Shown: positions 1-7,078 of the stretch, in pieces
Layout: each line of letters starts with the position of its first letter
Numbering within the stretch: position 1 is the stretch's first letter
DNA from: an uncultured Bacteroidales bacterium
GTDB lineage: Bacteria; Bacteroidota; Bacteroidia; Bacteroidales; Muribaculaceae
Reading direction: 5' to 3'
NCBI GenBank assembly: GCA_947173955.1
Contig: CAMWHE010000011.1
Coordinates: 1 to 58,421 of the forward strand
DNA length: 58,421 nucleotides
The notes under the pieces: model-generated
What the model was told of the DNA's origin: nothing
What the model saw: only the letters and a program-made list of their open reading frames with translations
The model's database searches: none
Position numbers and translations under genes: made by a program

Positions 1-225
1 GGAGAACGTAATCCTGTGGTTTCGGCCCGATGGCCTCAACCACAGGCTACTCTATAATCACCCGCGCTGCGGGTGCTCTCCTACGACCGAGGATGATCAG
101 ATGCATTGCCGGAAAAGCCACGCGCGTGCGGATAGAGAGGAGAACGTAATCCTGTGGTTTCGGCCCGATGGCCTCAACCACAGGCTACTCTATCATCACC
201 CGCTACCACGAGTGAATATTCAAAA
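1..225. repeat. REP-like tandem array, left block
   Basis: Two copies of a repeat start at 1 and 139, a period of 138 bases. Each copy carries two stems: CCTGTGGTT/AACCACAGG (13-21 with 38-46 in copy 1) and CACCCGC/GCGGGTG with a GCT loop (59-75 in copy 1). The second copy ends in a decayed version of the second stem near 203-225. The same unit recurs to the right of the transposase at 377-838, so the transposase sits inside the array. Paired hairpins beside a Y1 transposase are the hallmark of REP/RAYT systems. The array may begin left of the window. Confidence 0.85.
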
Positions 226-345
226 AAACACGCGCGGGAGCGTGTGGTAGCATAGTAGCGTGGCGGTTGAGCCAAAGGCGAAACCCCATGATCGTTGCCA
301 TCCCACTTTTCCGCACGCGCAGCGCGTGTGCGAGCAACGGTTTGC
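226..345 (-). repeat. Second REP-like element, next to transposase
   Basis: This stretch differs from the 138-base unit. Read on the minus strand it matches the repeats at about 22320-22440 and 22520-22637, sharing the run GGGGTTTCGCC, then GGCTCAACCGCCACGC and CTACTATGCT. It ends in a strong hairpin, CGCACGCGC/GCGCGTGTGCG, at about 313-333. The end of the element lies right at the transposase promoter. Confidence 0.8.
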
Positions 346-371
346 GGACTGACAGATTAATATTATCTTTG
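341..371 (+). promoter_or_regulatory. Transposase promoter
   Basis: TTTG at 341-344 and TATCTTTG at 364-371 are 19 bases apart, matching the Bacteroidetes -33/-7 consensus. Transcription would start a few bases after 371, at or next to the ATG at 377, so the mRNA may be almost leaderless. Confidence 0.7.
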
Positions 372-376
372 TGACT

Positions 377-838
377 ATGAATTCATTCTCTCAACAATAT
401 ATAATGGCGGTATTCGCTGTAAAATACCGGCTCGGACTGATTGACCCTCGTTGGGCTAATAACCTATACGCCATTATGGGCAAGATCTTATCTGATATTG
501 ACGGCGTTAAGCCAATAAAAATAAATGGATTCAAAGACCACGTCCACGTTCTTTACAGCACCAAAGGCAACGTAGCCGACTCTGAAATTATGCGCCGACT
601 GAAATCCGAATCCTCACGATGGCTGAATGAACAAAGACTTACCGTGGGAAATTTCGGTTGGCAGCGAGGTGGAGCAAGAATATCTGTATCTCCAACCGGA
701 TTATCCAGACTTATACAATATATAGACTCACAGTGGGAGCACCATCGTACGAGGTCATTCAGAGAAGAATATGAAAGTTGGCTCCGTTCGATGGGTGTAA
801 ATATTTCAAATTACGATCTTCCCTCCGAGCTTGAATAA
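377..838 (+). CDS. REP-associated tyrosine transposase (RAYT, Y1 family)
   Basis: A 153-residue IS200-like single-strand transposase. The HUH metal-binding motif is His55-Val-His57 and the likely nucleophile is Tyr115 in the segment QYIDSQWEHH. Proteins of this family cut and join single-stranded DNA at hairpins; RAYTs are single-copy domesticated members that act on REP sequences. An in-frame GTG at 371 lies inside the -7 promoter box, so ATG 377 is the better start, and MNSFSQQYIMAVFAV fits the usual N-terminus. The frame is intact. It is flanked on both sides by copies of the same 138-base hairpin repeat, rather than by the single subterminal hairpins of an IS200 element, which favours RAYT over an autonomous IS. 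Confidence 0.85.
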   Translation: MNSFSQQYIMAVFAVKYRLGLIDPRWANNLYAIMGKILSDIDGVKPIKINGFKDHVHVLYSTKGNVADSEIMRRLKSESSRWLNEQRLTVGNFGWQRGGARISVSPTGLSRLIQYIDSQWEHHRTRSFREEYESWLRSMGVNISNYDLPSELE

Positions 839-844
839 ACTGCT

Positions 845-1240
845 AGCACACGCGCTGCGCGTGCAGACGGAGAGGGGAACATAATCCTATGGTTTCGGCC
901 TGATGGCCTCAACCATAGGCTACTCTGTCATCACCCGCGCTGCGGGTGCTCTCCTACGACCGAGAATAATCAGATGCATTGCCGGAAAAGCCACGCGCGT
1001 GCGAATAGAAAGGAGAACGCGATCCTGTGGTTTCGGCCCGATGGCCTCAATCACAGGCTACTCTATCATCACCCGCGCTGCGGGTGCTCTCCTACGACCG
1101 AGAATAATCAGATGCATTGCCGGAAAAGCCACGAGCGTGCGGATAGAGATGAGAACATAATCCTGTGGTTTCGGCCCGATGGCCTCAACCACAGGCTACT
1201 TTACCATCACCCGCTGCCGCGGGTGAATAATCTCCATATC
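845..1240. repeat. REP-like tandem array, right block
   Basis: Three further copies of the 138-base unit start near 874, 1012 and 1149. They are preceded at 846-861 by a stem like that ending the second element (ACACGCGCTGCGCGTG). Stems CCTGTGGTT/AACCACAGG and CACCCGC/GCGGGTG are kept, with small variants. The last copy ends in CACCCGCTGCCGCGGGTG, as does the final copy of the left block in decayed form. Because 138 is a multiple of 3, open frames run through the array; I do not regard them as genes. Confidence 0.85.
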
Positions 1241-1266
1241 CCATGCTGCGGCCGTCAGTGCCGAGA

Positions 1267-2031
1267 TTAATCTGTGGATTTGGCTGACTCTGAATCGTCA
1301 GCATCCGGGTCCGAAGCGCTCTGACGCTTGTGCCCGTGGCCATAGATGCCAGTCACATAATTGGTCAGGTAGACGGTGAAGAGCGGGAACATAATCATGC
1401 CGCAGATCGGGAGAATTACCTCGACGATTTTTCCGGCTACTGTCACCGGCTCGATCGACGAGCCCACGGTCGTCATGTTCATTGCCGACCACCAGAGAGC
1501 CGTCCAGTAGGAGGTGACCTCCGGATTCACTCCCGCCTCGCGCTGATAGAAGATCAGCGAGCAGAAGTAGGTAACAAACACGATTATGGTCATATACGAG
1601 ATGCAGAGACTCGTCACAGCATTGGCCGACATATAGCCGATCACGATCGACATGGCCAGCGCCGCACGCGCCAGCGGGATAAACCGCAGGAAGTAGATCT
1701 GCTCATGGTCGAGATGCATCCCGGTGTGATGGATGATATTCAGATAGGGGATCGACAGCAGCAGGAAAAAGAGCCGGCGCCCGAAGTAGCGCCACTTCCT
1801 CTCGGCATAGAAGAGCCCGACAAAGAAGTCGGCGATGAAGAATATGCAGACCCAGAACTGAAACGTCATATAGGAATGACTCTCCAGAAAGTCGACGTCA
1901 TTGAATGTATCGAGCGTGATCCATACGATAAGCAGTCCCGAGAGTATCAGCACGATAAAATTGAAGAACTTCAGGACAAAATCGCCTCGGTGGCGGGGCT
2001 TCACGGCGGGACTTGCAGCGGTAGCGGACAT
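1267..2031 (-). CDS. Potassium-channel-like membrane protein
   Basis: A 254-residue inner-membrane protein with about five or six hydrophobic segments, ending in the pore loop and last helix of the two-pore/ion-channel fold (pore helix around 175-187, last helix about 200-225). The selectivity-filter region reads TTVGSSIEP (from residue 187), where a classical K+ channel has TVGYGD; the tyrosine and aspartate are missing. I recall similar TVGS-type filters in other Bacteroidetes channel annotations, so this may be a family variant rather than a dead pore. The tail is hydrophilic and acidic. Ion selectivity cannot be told from sequence. No -7 box was found upstream. Confidence 0.7.
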   Translation of the reverse strand: MSATAASPAVKPRHRGDFVLKFFNFIVLILSGLLIVWITLDTFNDVDFLESHSYMTFQFWVCIFFIADFFVGLFYAERKWRYFGRRLFFLLLSIPYLNIIHHTGMHLDHEQIYFLRFIPLARAALAMSIVIGYMSANAVTSLCISYMTIIVFVTYFCSLIFYQREAGVNPEVTSYWTALWWSAMNMTTVGSSIEPVTVAGKIVEVILPICGMIMFPLFTVYLTNYVTGIYGHGHKRQSASDPDADDSESAKSTD

Positions 2032-2159
2032 GGTTGTATTCGTTTAAGGAGTGATGAACAGCAGGCCGGCATCAGCGATCCGGCTTTATACTCTAACACC
2101 CCGTCCCCTCGGACTGTTCATTCCAAATGGCGATCCATCGCTTTCCACTGTCACACAAA

Positions 2160-2191
2160 TTTGCATATTCATCACTAAAGAGCTATCTTTG
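2160..2191 (+). promoter_or_regulatory. Promoter of the PCMD-like gene
   Basis: TTTG at 2160-2163 and TATCTTTG at 2184-2191 with a 20-base spacer match the Bacteroidetes consensus. The expected mRNA leader is about 25-30 bases. Confidence 0.7.
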
Positions 2192-2225
2192 TGGCTACGT
2201 TTCAGCTAAAAAGAAAATGACTCTT

Positions 2226-3185
2226 ATGAAGAAAATCATATTGGCGGCAATAGCCGCCGTAGCCATTGTCCCCGTAGCCAGCGCCCAGAAATTCGAGCTG
2301 CTCCCCTTCGGCGACATGGATCAGTGGCAGACCCGCGAGATCAAGGAGAGCGCCATCCTCGGCGGCCAGACCCGCAACATCTATGAGATAGCGCCCGAAA
2401 AGACCGTCAAGGGCGACATCCCCTACAAGCCTACCGGCGGCTCCCCCTGGGCCACATCCAATATCCTCGCCAAGGTAAAAGGTATCACCAAGACCTCCAA
2501 TGCCGTATGGCCCGACACCCGCGCCGGCCGCGACCGCGCCGCCAAGCTCGAGACCATCATCGAGCGCTGCAAGGCCATCGGCATCATCAATATCGATGTG
2601 CTCGTCGGCGGGTCGATCTTCCTGGGCGAGATGATCGAGCCGATCTCCTCCACAAGCAATCCCTACAGCAACATGATCATGGGCATCCCCTTCACGAAGC
2701 GCCCCAAGACGCTCCGCTTCGACTATCGCCTTGAGATGCCCGAAAAAGACTCACGCATCTACTCCAGCGGATTCGGCCGCAAGAAGACGCTCCCCGGGCA
2801 CGACAGCGCCGAGGTATTCATCATCCTGCAGCGCCGCTGGGAGGACGCCGACGGCAATCTCTACGCCAAGCGCGTAGGTACCGGCCGCCAGCGCTTCGAC
2901 AAGACCACCGGCGGATGGGTCAGCGGCCATGATATCCCCGTACAGTATGGCGACATCACCAGCAAACCCGGCTACAAAGACTATATGGGCCTCATCCCTG
3001 AAGAAGACAGCTACTACGCCCGCAACAGCCACGGCAAGATGGTACCTGTCAAGGAAGTAGGCTGGGACGCCCCCGACGCCGCGCCGACCCATATCCTCGT
3101 CATGGCCTCCGCAGCCTCCGGCAAAGCCTACATAGGTACCCCCGGACTCACGCTCTGGATCGACAATATCGGACTGACCTACTGA
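2226..3185 (+). CDS. Secreted PCMD-like protein
   Basis: About 319 residues after choosing the ATG that begins a textbook signal peptide (MKKIILAAIAAVAIVPVASA); an ATG three codons earlier at 2217 is also possible. Upstream in-frame codons lie before the promoter and are discarded. The mature protein resembles the putative carbohydrate-metabolism (PCMD) family of Bacteroidetes: a beta-rich domain ending in a segment that includes THILVMASAASGKAYIG followed by WIDNIGLTY. No lipobox is present, so it is probably periplasmic or surface-exposed. Its function is unknown. It has its own promoter and is followed 13 bases later by the AI-2E permease gene. Confidence 0.6.
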   Translation: MKKIILAAIAAVAIVPVASAQKFELLPFGDMDQWQTREIKESAILGGQTRNIYEIAPEKTVKGDIPYKPTGGSPWATSNILAKVKGITKTSNAVWPDTRAGRDRAAKLETIIERCKAIGIINIDVLVGGSIFLGEMIEPISSTSNPYSNMIMGIPFTKRPKTLRFDYRLEMPEKDSRIYSSGFGRKKTLPGHDSAEVFIILQRRWEDADGNLYAKRVGTGRQRFDKTTGGWVSGHDIPVQYGDITSKPGYKDYMGLIPEEDSYYARNSHGKMVPVKEVGWDAPDAAPTHILVMASAASGKAYIGTPGLTLWIDNIGLTY

Positions 3186-3198
3186 AAACTCCCCCGCC

Positions 3199-4263
3199 AT
3201 GACTGACAAGACCGCCACATACTGGACCACAGACCGCATCATGCGGCTCATCATCGGAGTCGCCATAACGGTCGGCGTCATCATGCTCCTCGACCGCCTC
3301 TCCGATGCCCTCCTGCCATTCTTCGCAGCCTGCGTCATCTCCTATATGCTACGCCCCATCGTCGGGCTCAACCGCCGCTATCTCCACCTGTCGCAGCACT
3401 ATATGGCCGTCTGGGCCACACTGCTTGAGGTACTGCTCATCGTAGCCATCCTCGCCTACTTCATCGTCCCCGTAATAATAAAGGAAGCCCAGTCGCTCTG
3501 TACACTCGTCGACCGCTACAACGAGCACAACCCAGACACACCCCTCATACCCAAATTCATCTCCGACTTCATCGACAAAATCGACCGGCAGCAGATCGAC
3601 GAGCTGATAGAGAGCGGCAAGCTCGACGGACTCCTCTCGCGCGGACAGACTATCATCACGGCCGTCATCCACACCCTGCTCCACATGCTCGAGTGGCTGC
3701 TGATGTTCATCTACATCATCTTCATCATGCTCTACTATGACGAGATCTCGGCCGGATTCAAGAAGATAGCCCCGCGCAAATACCGCCCGCAGGCGCTCGC
3801 CGTCATCACCGACGTCAAGGACGCCATGAACCACTACTTCCGCGGACAGGGACTGATGGCACTCTGCGCCATGGTGCTCTACTCCATCGGCTTCACCATC
3901 GTAGGGCTGCCGATGGCCATCATCATGGGCATAACCGTCGGACTCCTCTACATGATACCCTACTTCCAGTATATCACCATCGTCCCCGTGGCCATCATCT
4001 GCTTCATCACATCCCTCGGAGGCGAAGTCACATTCTGGACCGAGCTCGCCAAATGCCTCTGCGTCTACGTAGTCAGCCAGACCATCTGCGACTACATCCT
4101 GACTCCGCGCGTCCTCGGCAAAGCCATGGGTCTCAACCCCGCCATCATCCTCCTGGCCCTCTCCGTCTGGGGGAGCCTGCTCGGCATCCTCGGCATGCTC
4201 ATAGCCCTCCCCGCCACGGCCGTCATCTTCTCCTACTACGAACGCTACATCAGCAACCGCTGA
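3199..4263 (+). CDS. AI-2E family permease (PerM/TqsA-like)
   Basis: A 354-residue polytopic inner-membrane protein. It opens with paired helices (about 15-50), has a further helix pair around 65-95, a soluble helical insertion (about 100-145), then a group of hydrophobic helices with the family segments LPMAIIMGITVGLLYMIPYF and LTPRVLGKAMGLNPAIILL. These are typical of the AI-2E/UPF0118 transporter family, which includes small-molecule and cation exporters. The substrate cannot be assigned. It follows the PCMD-like gene by 13 bases and is likely co-transcribed with it. Confidence 0.85.
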   Translation: MTDKTATYWTTDRIMRLIIGVAITVGVIMLLDRLSDALLPFFAACVISYMLRPIVGLNRRYLHLSQHYMAVWATLLEVLLIVAILAYFIVPVIIKEAQSLCTLVDRYNEHNPDTPLIPKFISDFIDKIDRQQIDELIESGKLDGLLSRGQTIITAVIHTLLHMLEWLLMFIYIIFIMLYYDEISAGFKKIAPRKYRPQALAVITDVKDAMNHYFRGQGLMALCAMVLYSIGFTIVGLPMAIIMGITVGLLYMIPYFQYITIVPVAIICFITSLGGEVTFWTELAKCLCVYVVSQTICDYILTPRVLGKAMGLNPAIILLALSVWGSLLGILGMLIALPATAVIFSYYERYISNR

Positions 4264-4296
4264 CCCCGTAGGCGCCGCGCCATGGCCGGCAGGGGG

Positions 4297-4327
4297 TTGC
4301 ATATGTCGGCGCGTCTGATTATCTTTG
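4297..4327 (+). promoter_or_regulatory. porX promoter
   Basis: TTG at 4297-4299 and TATCTTTG at 4320-4327 with a 20-base spacer. The predicted leader to ATG 4350 is only about 15 bases. Confidence 0.65.
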
Positions 4328-4349
4328 TGAGGAATATACACTTGCAAAA

Positions 4350-5903
4350 ATGTCGAAGATCCTCTGGGCGGATGATGAGATTGACCTTCTGAAGCCACAT
4401 ATCATGTTTCTGCGCTCGAAAGGCTATGACGTCACTTCGGCCTGCTCCGGCCGCGACGCCGTGGAGCTCGCCGAGCAGTCGGTCTATGACCTGATCATCC
4501 TTGACGAGAATATGCCCGGACTGACCGGACTGGAGACACTGCCGCTGCTGGCGCGCGTAGCTCCGGGAGTGCCCGTCATCATGATCACCAAGAGCGAGGA
4601 GGAGAATATCATGGACCAGGCTGTCGGGAACAATATCGCCGACTACCTTATCAAGCCTGTCAACCCCAATCAGATACTCCTCTCCATCAAGAAGAATCTC
4701 CACAGCGGGCGCCTCGTCTCCGAGCAGGCTCAGAGCGGCTACCGGCAGGATTTCGGCGACATAGGGCAGGCTATAGCGATGGCCGACAGTCCGGCCGACT
4801 GGCAGAGCCTCTACCGACGGCTGGTCGACTGGGAGCTGAAGCTCGCCTCGACCGATACCAATATGGATGAGCTGCTCGAGATGCAGCGCGCCGAGGCCAA
4901 CTCGGAATTCTACAAATACGTCAAGCGCAACTACCACGACTGGCTCCGGGCCGGGAGCGACGCCGAGGGGCGTCCGCTGCTGAGTCCCGATGTCTTCAAG
5001 CGGCGCGTCTTTCCGCTCCTGGATGCCGGCAGGAAAGTCTTCTTCGTGCTTATCGACAATTTCCGCCTCGACCAGTGGGAGATGCTCAAGCCGCTGCTGG
5101 CCGACACATTCTCGATGGAAGAGTCGCTCTACACCTCGATACTCCCCACCGCTACCCAGTATGCCCGCAACGCTATCTTCTCCGGACTGATGCCCGCCGA
5201 CATCGAGCGGATGTTCCCCGACCTGTGGGTCGATGAGGAAGCCGAGGAGGGCAAGAATCTCAACGAATCTCCACTCATCGCCACTCAGCTCGAGCGCTTC
5301 CGGCGCAAGGAGCGTTTCAGCTACACGAAGCTCAACGATTCCAGCGGTATCGAGAAGCTGACGAGAGACATCGCCTCCTATGAGAGCTATGACCTCAACG
5401 TCGTTGTGGTCAACTTCATAGATATGCTTTCCCACGCCCGCACGGAACTTAAGATGATACGCGAACTGGCCTCCAACAACGCCGCCTACAGGGCGCTGAC
5501 CCAGTCGTGGCTCAAGCATTCCGGCACTGTCGACCTCCTGAAGCGTCTCGCTGCCAAAGGCTATCATGTAATCGTGACAACCGACCACGGCACTATCCGT
5601 GTCGACAACCCCGTAAAAGTGGTAGGCGACAAGAACACCAATACCAATCTCCGCTACAAGGTAGGCAAAAACCTGAGTTACAATCAGAAGCAGGTCTATG
5701 AGATAAAGAATCCCGCAGCCTACGGGCTACCGTCGCCCAATCTGTCGTCGACCTACATCTTCGCCGGCGGACGCGACTTCTTCGCCTACCCCAACAACTA
5801 CAATCACTACGTACAATATTATACCGACACATTTCAGCATGGCGGCATCTCGATGGAAGAGATGCTGATTCCGCTGATCACCCTAACACCCAAAACGAGA
5901 TGA
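4350..5903 (+). CDS. PorX: response regulator with PglZ domain
   Basis: A 517-residue protein with an N-terminal receiver domain (1-120; acidic pair Asp8-Asp9, phosphoacceptor Asp52 in [10 protein letters not shown], Lys105 in LIKPVNP) joined by a helical linker to a PglZ/alkaline-phosphatase-like domain (about 200-517, with the metal motif Asp412-His413-Gly414). This layout and length are those of PorX, the cytoplasmic regulator of type IX secretion in Porphyromonas gingivalis and Flavobacterium. PglZ domains of PorX proteins bind zinc and have phosphodiesterase activity in published work. The partner kinase PorY is not in this window. The stop overlaps tsaE by 4 bases. The T9SS structural genes lie about 19 kb downstream. 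Confidence 0.9.
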   Translation: MSKILWADDEIDLLKPHIMFLRSKGYDVTSACSGRDAVELAEQSVYDLIILDENMPGLTGLETLPLLARVAPGVPVIMITKSEEENIMDQAVGNNIADYLIKPVNPNQILLSIKKNLHSGRLVSEQAQSGYRQDFGDIGQAIAMADSPADWQSLYRRLVDWELKLASTDTNMDELLEMQRAEANSEFYKYVKRNYHDWLRAGSDAEGRPLLSPDVFKRRVFPLLDAGRKVFFVLIDNFRLDQWEMLKPLLADTFSMEESLYTSILPTATQYARNAIFSGLMPADIERMFPDLWVDEEAEEGKNLNESPLIATQLERFRRKERFSYTKLNDSSGIEKLTRDIASYESYDLNVVVVNFIDMLSHARTELKMIRELASNNAAYRALTQSWLKHSGTVDLLKRLAAKGYHVIVTTDHGTIRVDNPVKVVGDKNTNTNLRYKVGKNLSYNQKQVYEIKNPAAYGLPSPNLSSTYIFAGGRDFFAYPNNYNHYVQYYTDTFQHGGISMEEMLIPLITLTPKTR

Positions 5904-6328
5904 AAACCATAACTATCCCCACACTTGACGACCTTCCCCGCGCCGCGCGCGAATTTGTCGAGGCCATGGGCGACGCTACCGTCTTCGCATTCTACGGCGA
6001 CATGGGAGCCGGCAAGACCACCTTTATCAACGCGCTCTCGCATGAGCTCGGCGTAGAGGAAGATGTAGCCAACTCCCCCTCATTCTCCATCGTCAACGAA
6101 TACCGCTCCGACACCACAGCCGAGCTGATCTACCACTTCGATCTCTACCGACTCAACAGCGCCGACGAAGCGCTCGACCTCGGCATCGAGGACTATTTCG
6201 ACTCCGGCGCTCTGTGCCTGCTTGAGTGGCCTGAGCGCGTCGAGGAGCTTCTGCCTGACGACACCGTCAGGGTGAAGTTCTACGTCAACGACGATGACTC
6301 ACGGATGATCCAGATCTCCGGGTGCTGA
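5900..6328 (+). CDS. TsaE, t6A tRNA-modification ATPase
   Basis: A 142-residue P-loop protein with Walker [10 protein letters not shown] at 33-41 and the downstream family segment [10 protein letters not shown]. TsaE works with TsaB, TsaC and TsaD in making N6-threonylcarbamoyladenosine at position 37 of ANN-decoding tRNAs. It overlaps porX by 4 bases (ATGA), which suggests translational coupling, a pairing common in Bacteroidetes. Length is normal for the family. Confidence 0.95.
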   Translation: MKTITIPTLDDLPRAAREFVEAMGDATVFAFYGDMGAGKTTFINALSHELGVEEDVANSPSFSIVNEYRSDTTAELIYHFDLYRLNSADEALDLGIEDYFDSGALCLLEWPERVEELLPDDTVRVKFYVNDDDSRMIQISGC

Positions 6329-6346
6329 TAAATCAGAGAAGCCGCC

Positions 6347-7078
6347 ATGGTGATAGAGAAGCTACACGAAGTCGGGTCGACGAGCAGCTATCTGCGCGCC
6401 GAGAGGCCGGATGCGCCCCACGGCACAGTGGTCAGCGCCCACACCCAGACCGCCGGACGCGGACAGCGCGGCAACAGCTGGGAGGCCGAGCCGGGCATGA
6501 ATCTCACATTTTCTGTCATGCTGCGGCCTGATGGCGTCGAAGCCCGTGCCCAATACTCGCTGAGCGAAGCTGTCGCGACAGCCATTGCCACCGCACTACG
6601 CCGTCATCTGCCCGACCCGAAGCGACTTACAATCAAATGGCCCAACGACATCTACTATGACGACTCCAAGATCGCGGGCATACTGATAGAGAACAGCCTG
6701 GCCGGCAGCCATATCAGCAAGGCGATAGCCGGCATCGGCATCAATGTCAATCAGACACGCTTCCTCAGCGATGCACCCAACCCTATCAGTCTCAAGCAGA
6801 TAACCGGGCTCAGCTACGACACCGGCGCCCTGCTTGAAGAGATAGCCGCAGCCGTCATTGCCGCCGTCGACAGCCTGCCCGCCGAGGCTCCGGAGCTGCA
6901 TGAGCTCTACCTGTCGATGCTCTGGCGGCGTGCGGGAGCCCACCCCTACCGTGAACCCGGCGGCGATCCGTTTATGGCTGAGATAACCGCCATCGCACCG
7001 ACAGGACATCTGACCCTCCGCCGACCTGACGGGACGGAGAAAACATATGCATTTAAAGAAGTTATAGCACTGATATAA
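6347..7078 (+). CDS. BirA, biotin-protein ligase
   Basis: A 243-residue class I biotin ligase without a DNA-binding domain. The biotinyl-AMP loop reads GRGQRGNSW, and KWPNDIYYDDSKIAGILIE is the second hallmark segment. The enzyme attaches biotin to carboxylase carrier domains. The start ATG is 18 bases after tsaE. Its stop overlaps the ATG of the TPR gene by one base (TAATG). Biotin synthase (bioB) is encoded elsewhere in this window at 31892-32863. Confidence 0.93.
   Translation: MVIEKLHEVGSTSSYLRAERPDAPHGTVVSAHTQTAGRGQRGNSWEAEPGMNLTFSVMLRPDGVEARAQYSLSEAVATAIATALRRHLPDPKRLTIKWPNDIYYDDSKIAGILIENSLAGSHISKAIAGIGINVNQTRFLSDAPNPISLKQITGLSYDTGALLEEIAAAVIAAVDSLPAEAPELHELYLSMLWRRAGAHPYREPGGDPFMAEITAIAPTGHLTLRRPDGTEKTYAFKEVIALI

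Noticed and set aside
1..1240. CRISPR array
   Set aside because: Repeat units are 138 bases long with internal stems and no short repeat-unique spacer pattern; no cas genes are in the window.
903..1270. Open frames of 85 and 98 codons through the repeats
   Set aside because: They follow the 138-base repeat (a multiple of 3), translate to tandem copies of hairpin DNA and have no promoter or family.
1330..2178. A 282-codon plus-strand frame opposite the channel gene
   Set aside because: Antisense shadow of a real membrane protein; low-complexity charged translation, typical in GC-rich DNA.
4245..5588. A 447-codon minus-strand frame opposite porX
   Set aside because: porX has clear receiver and PglZ motifs; the opposite frame has none.
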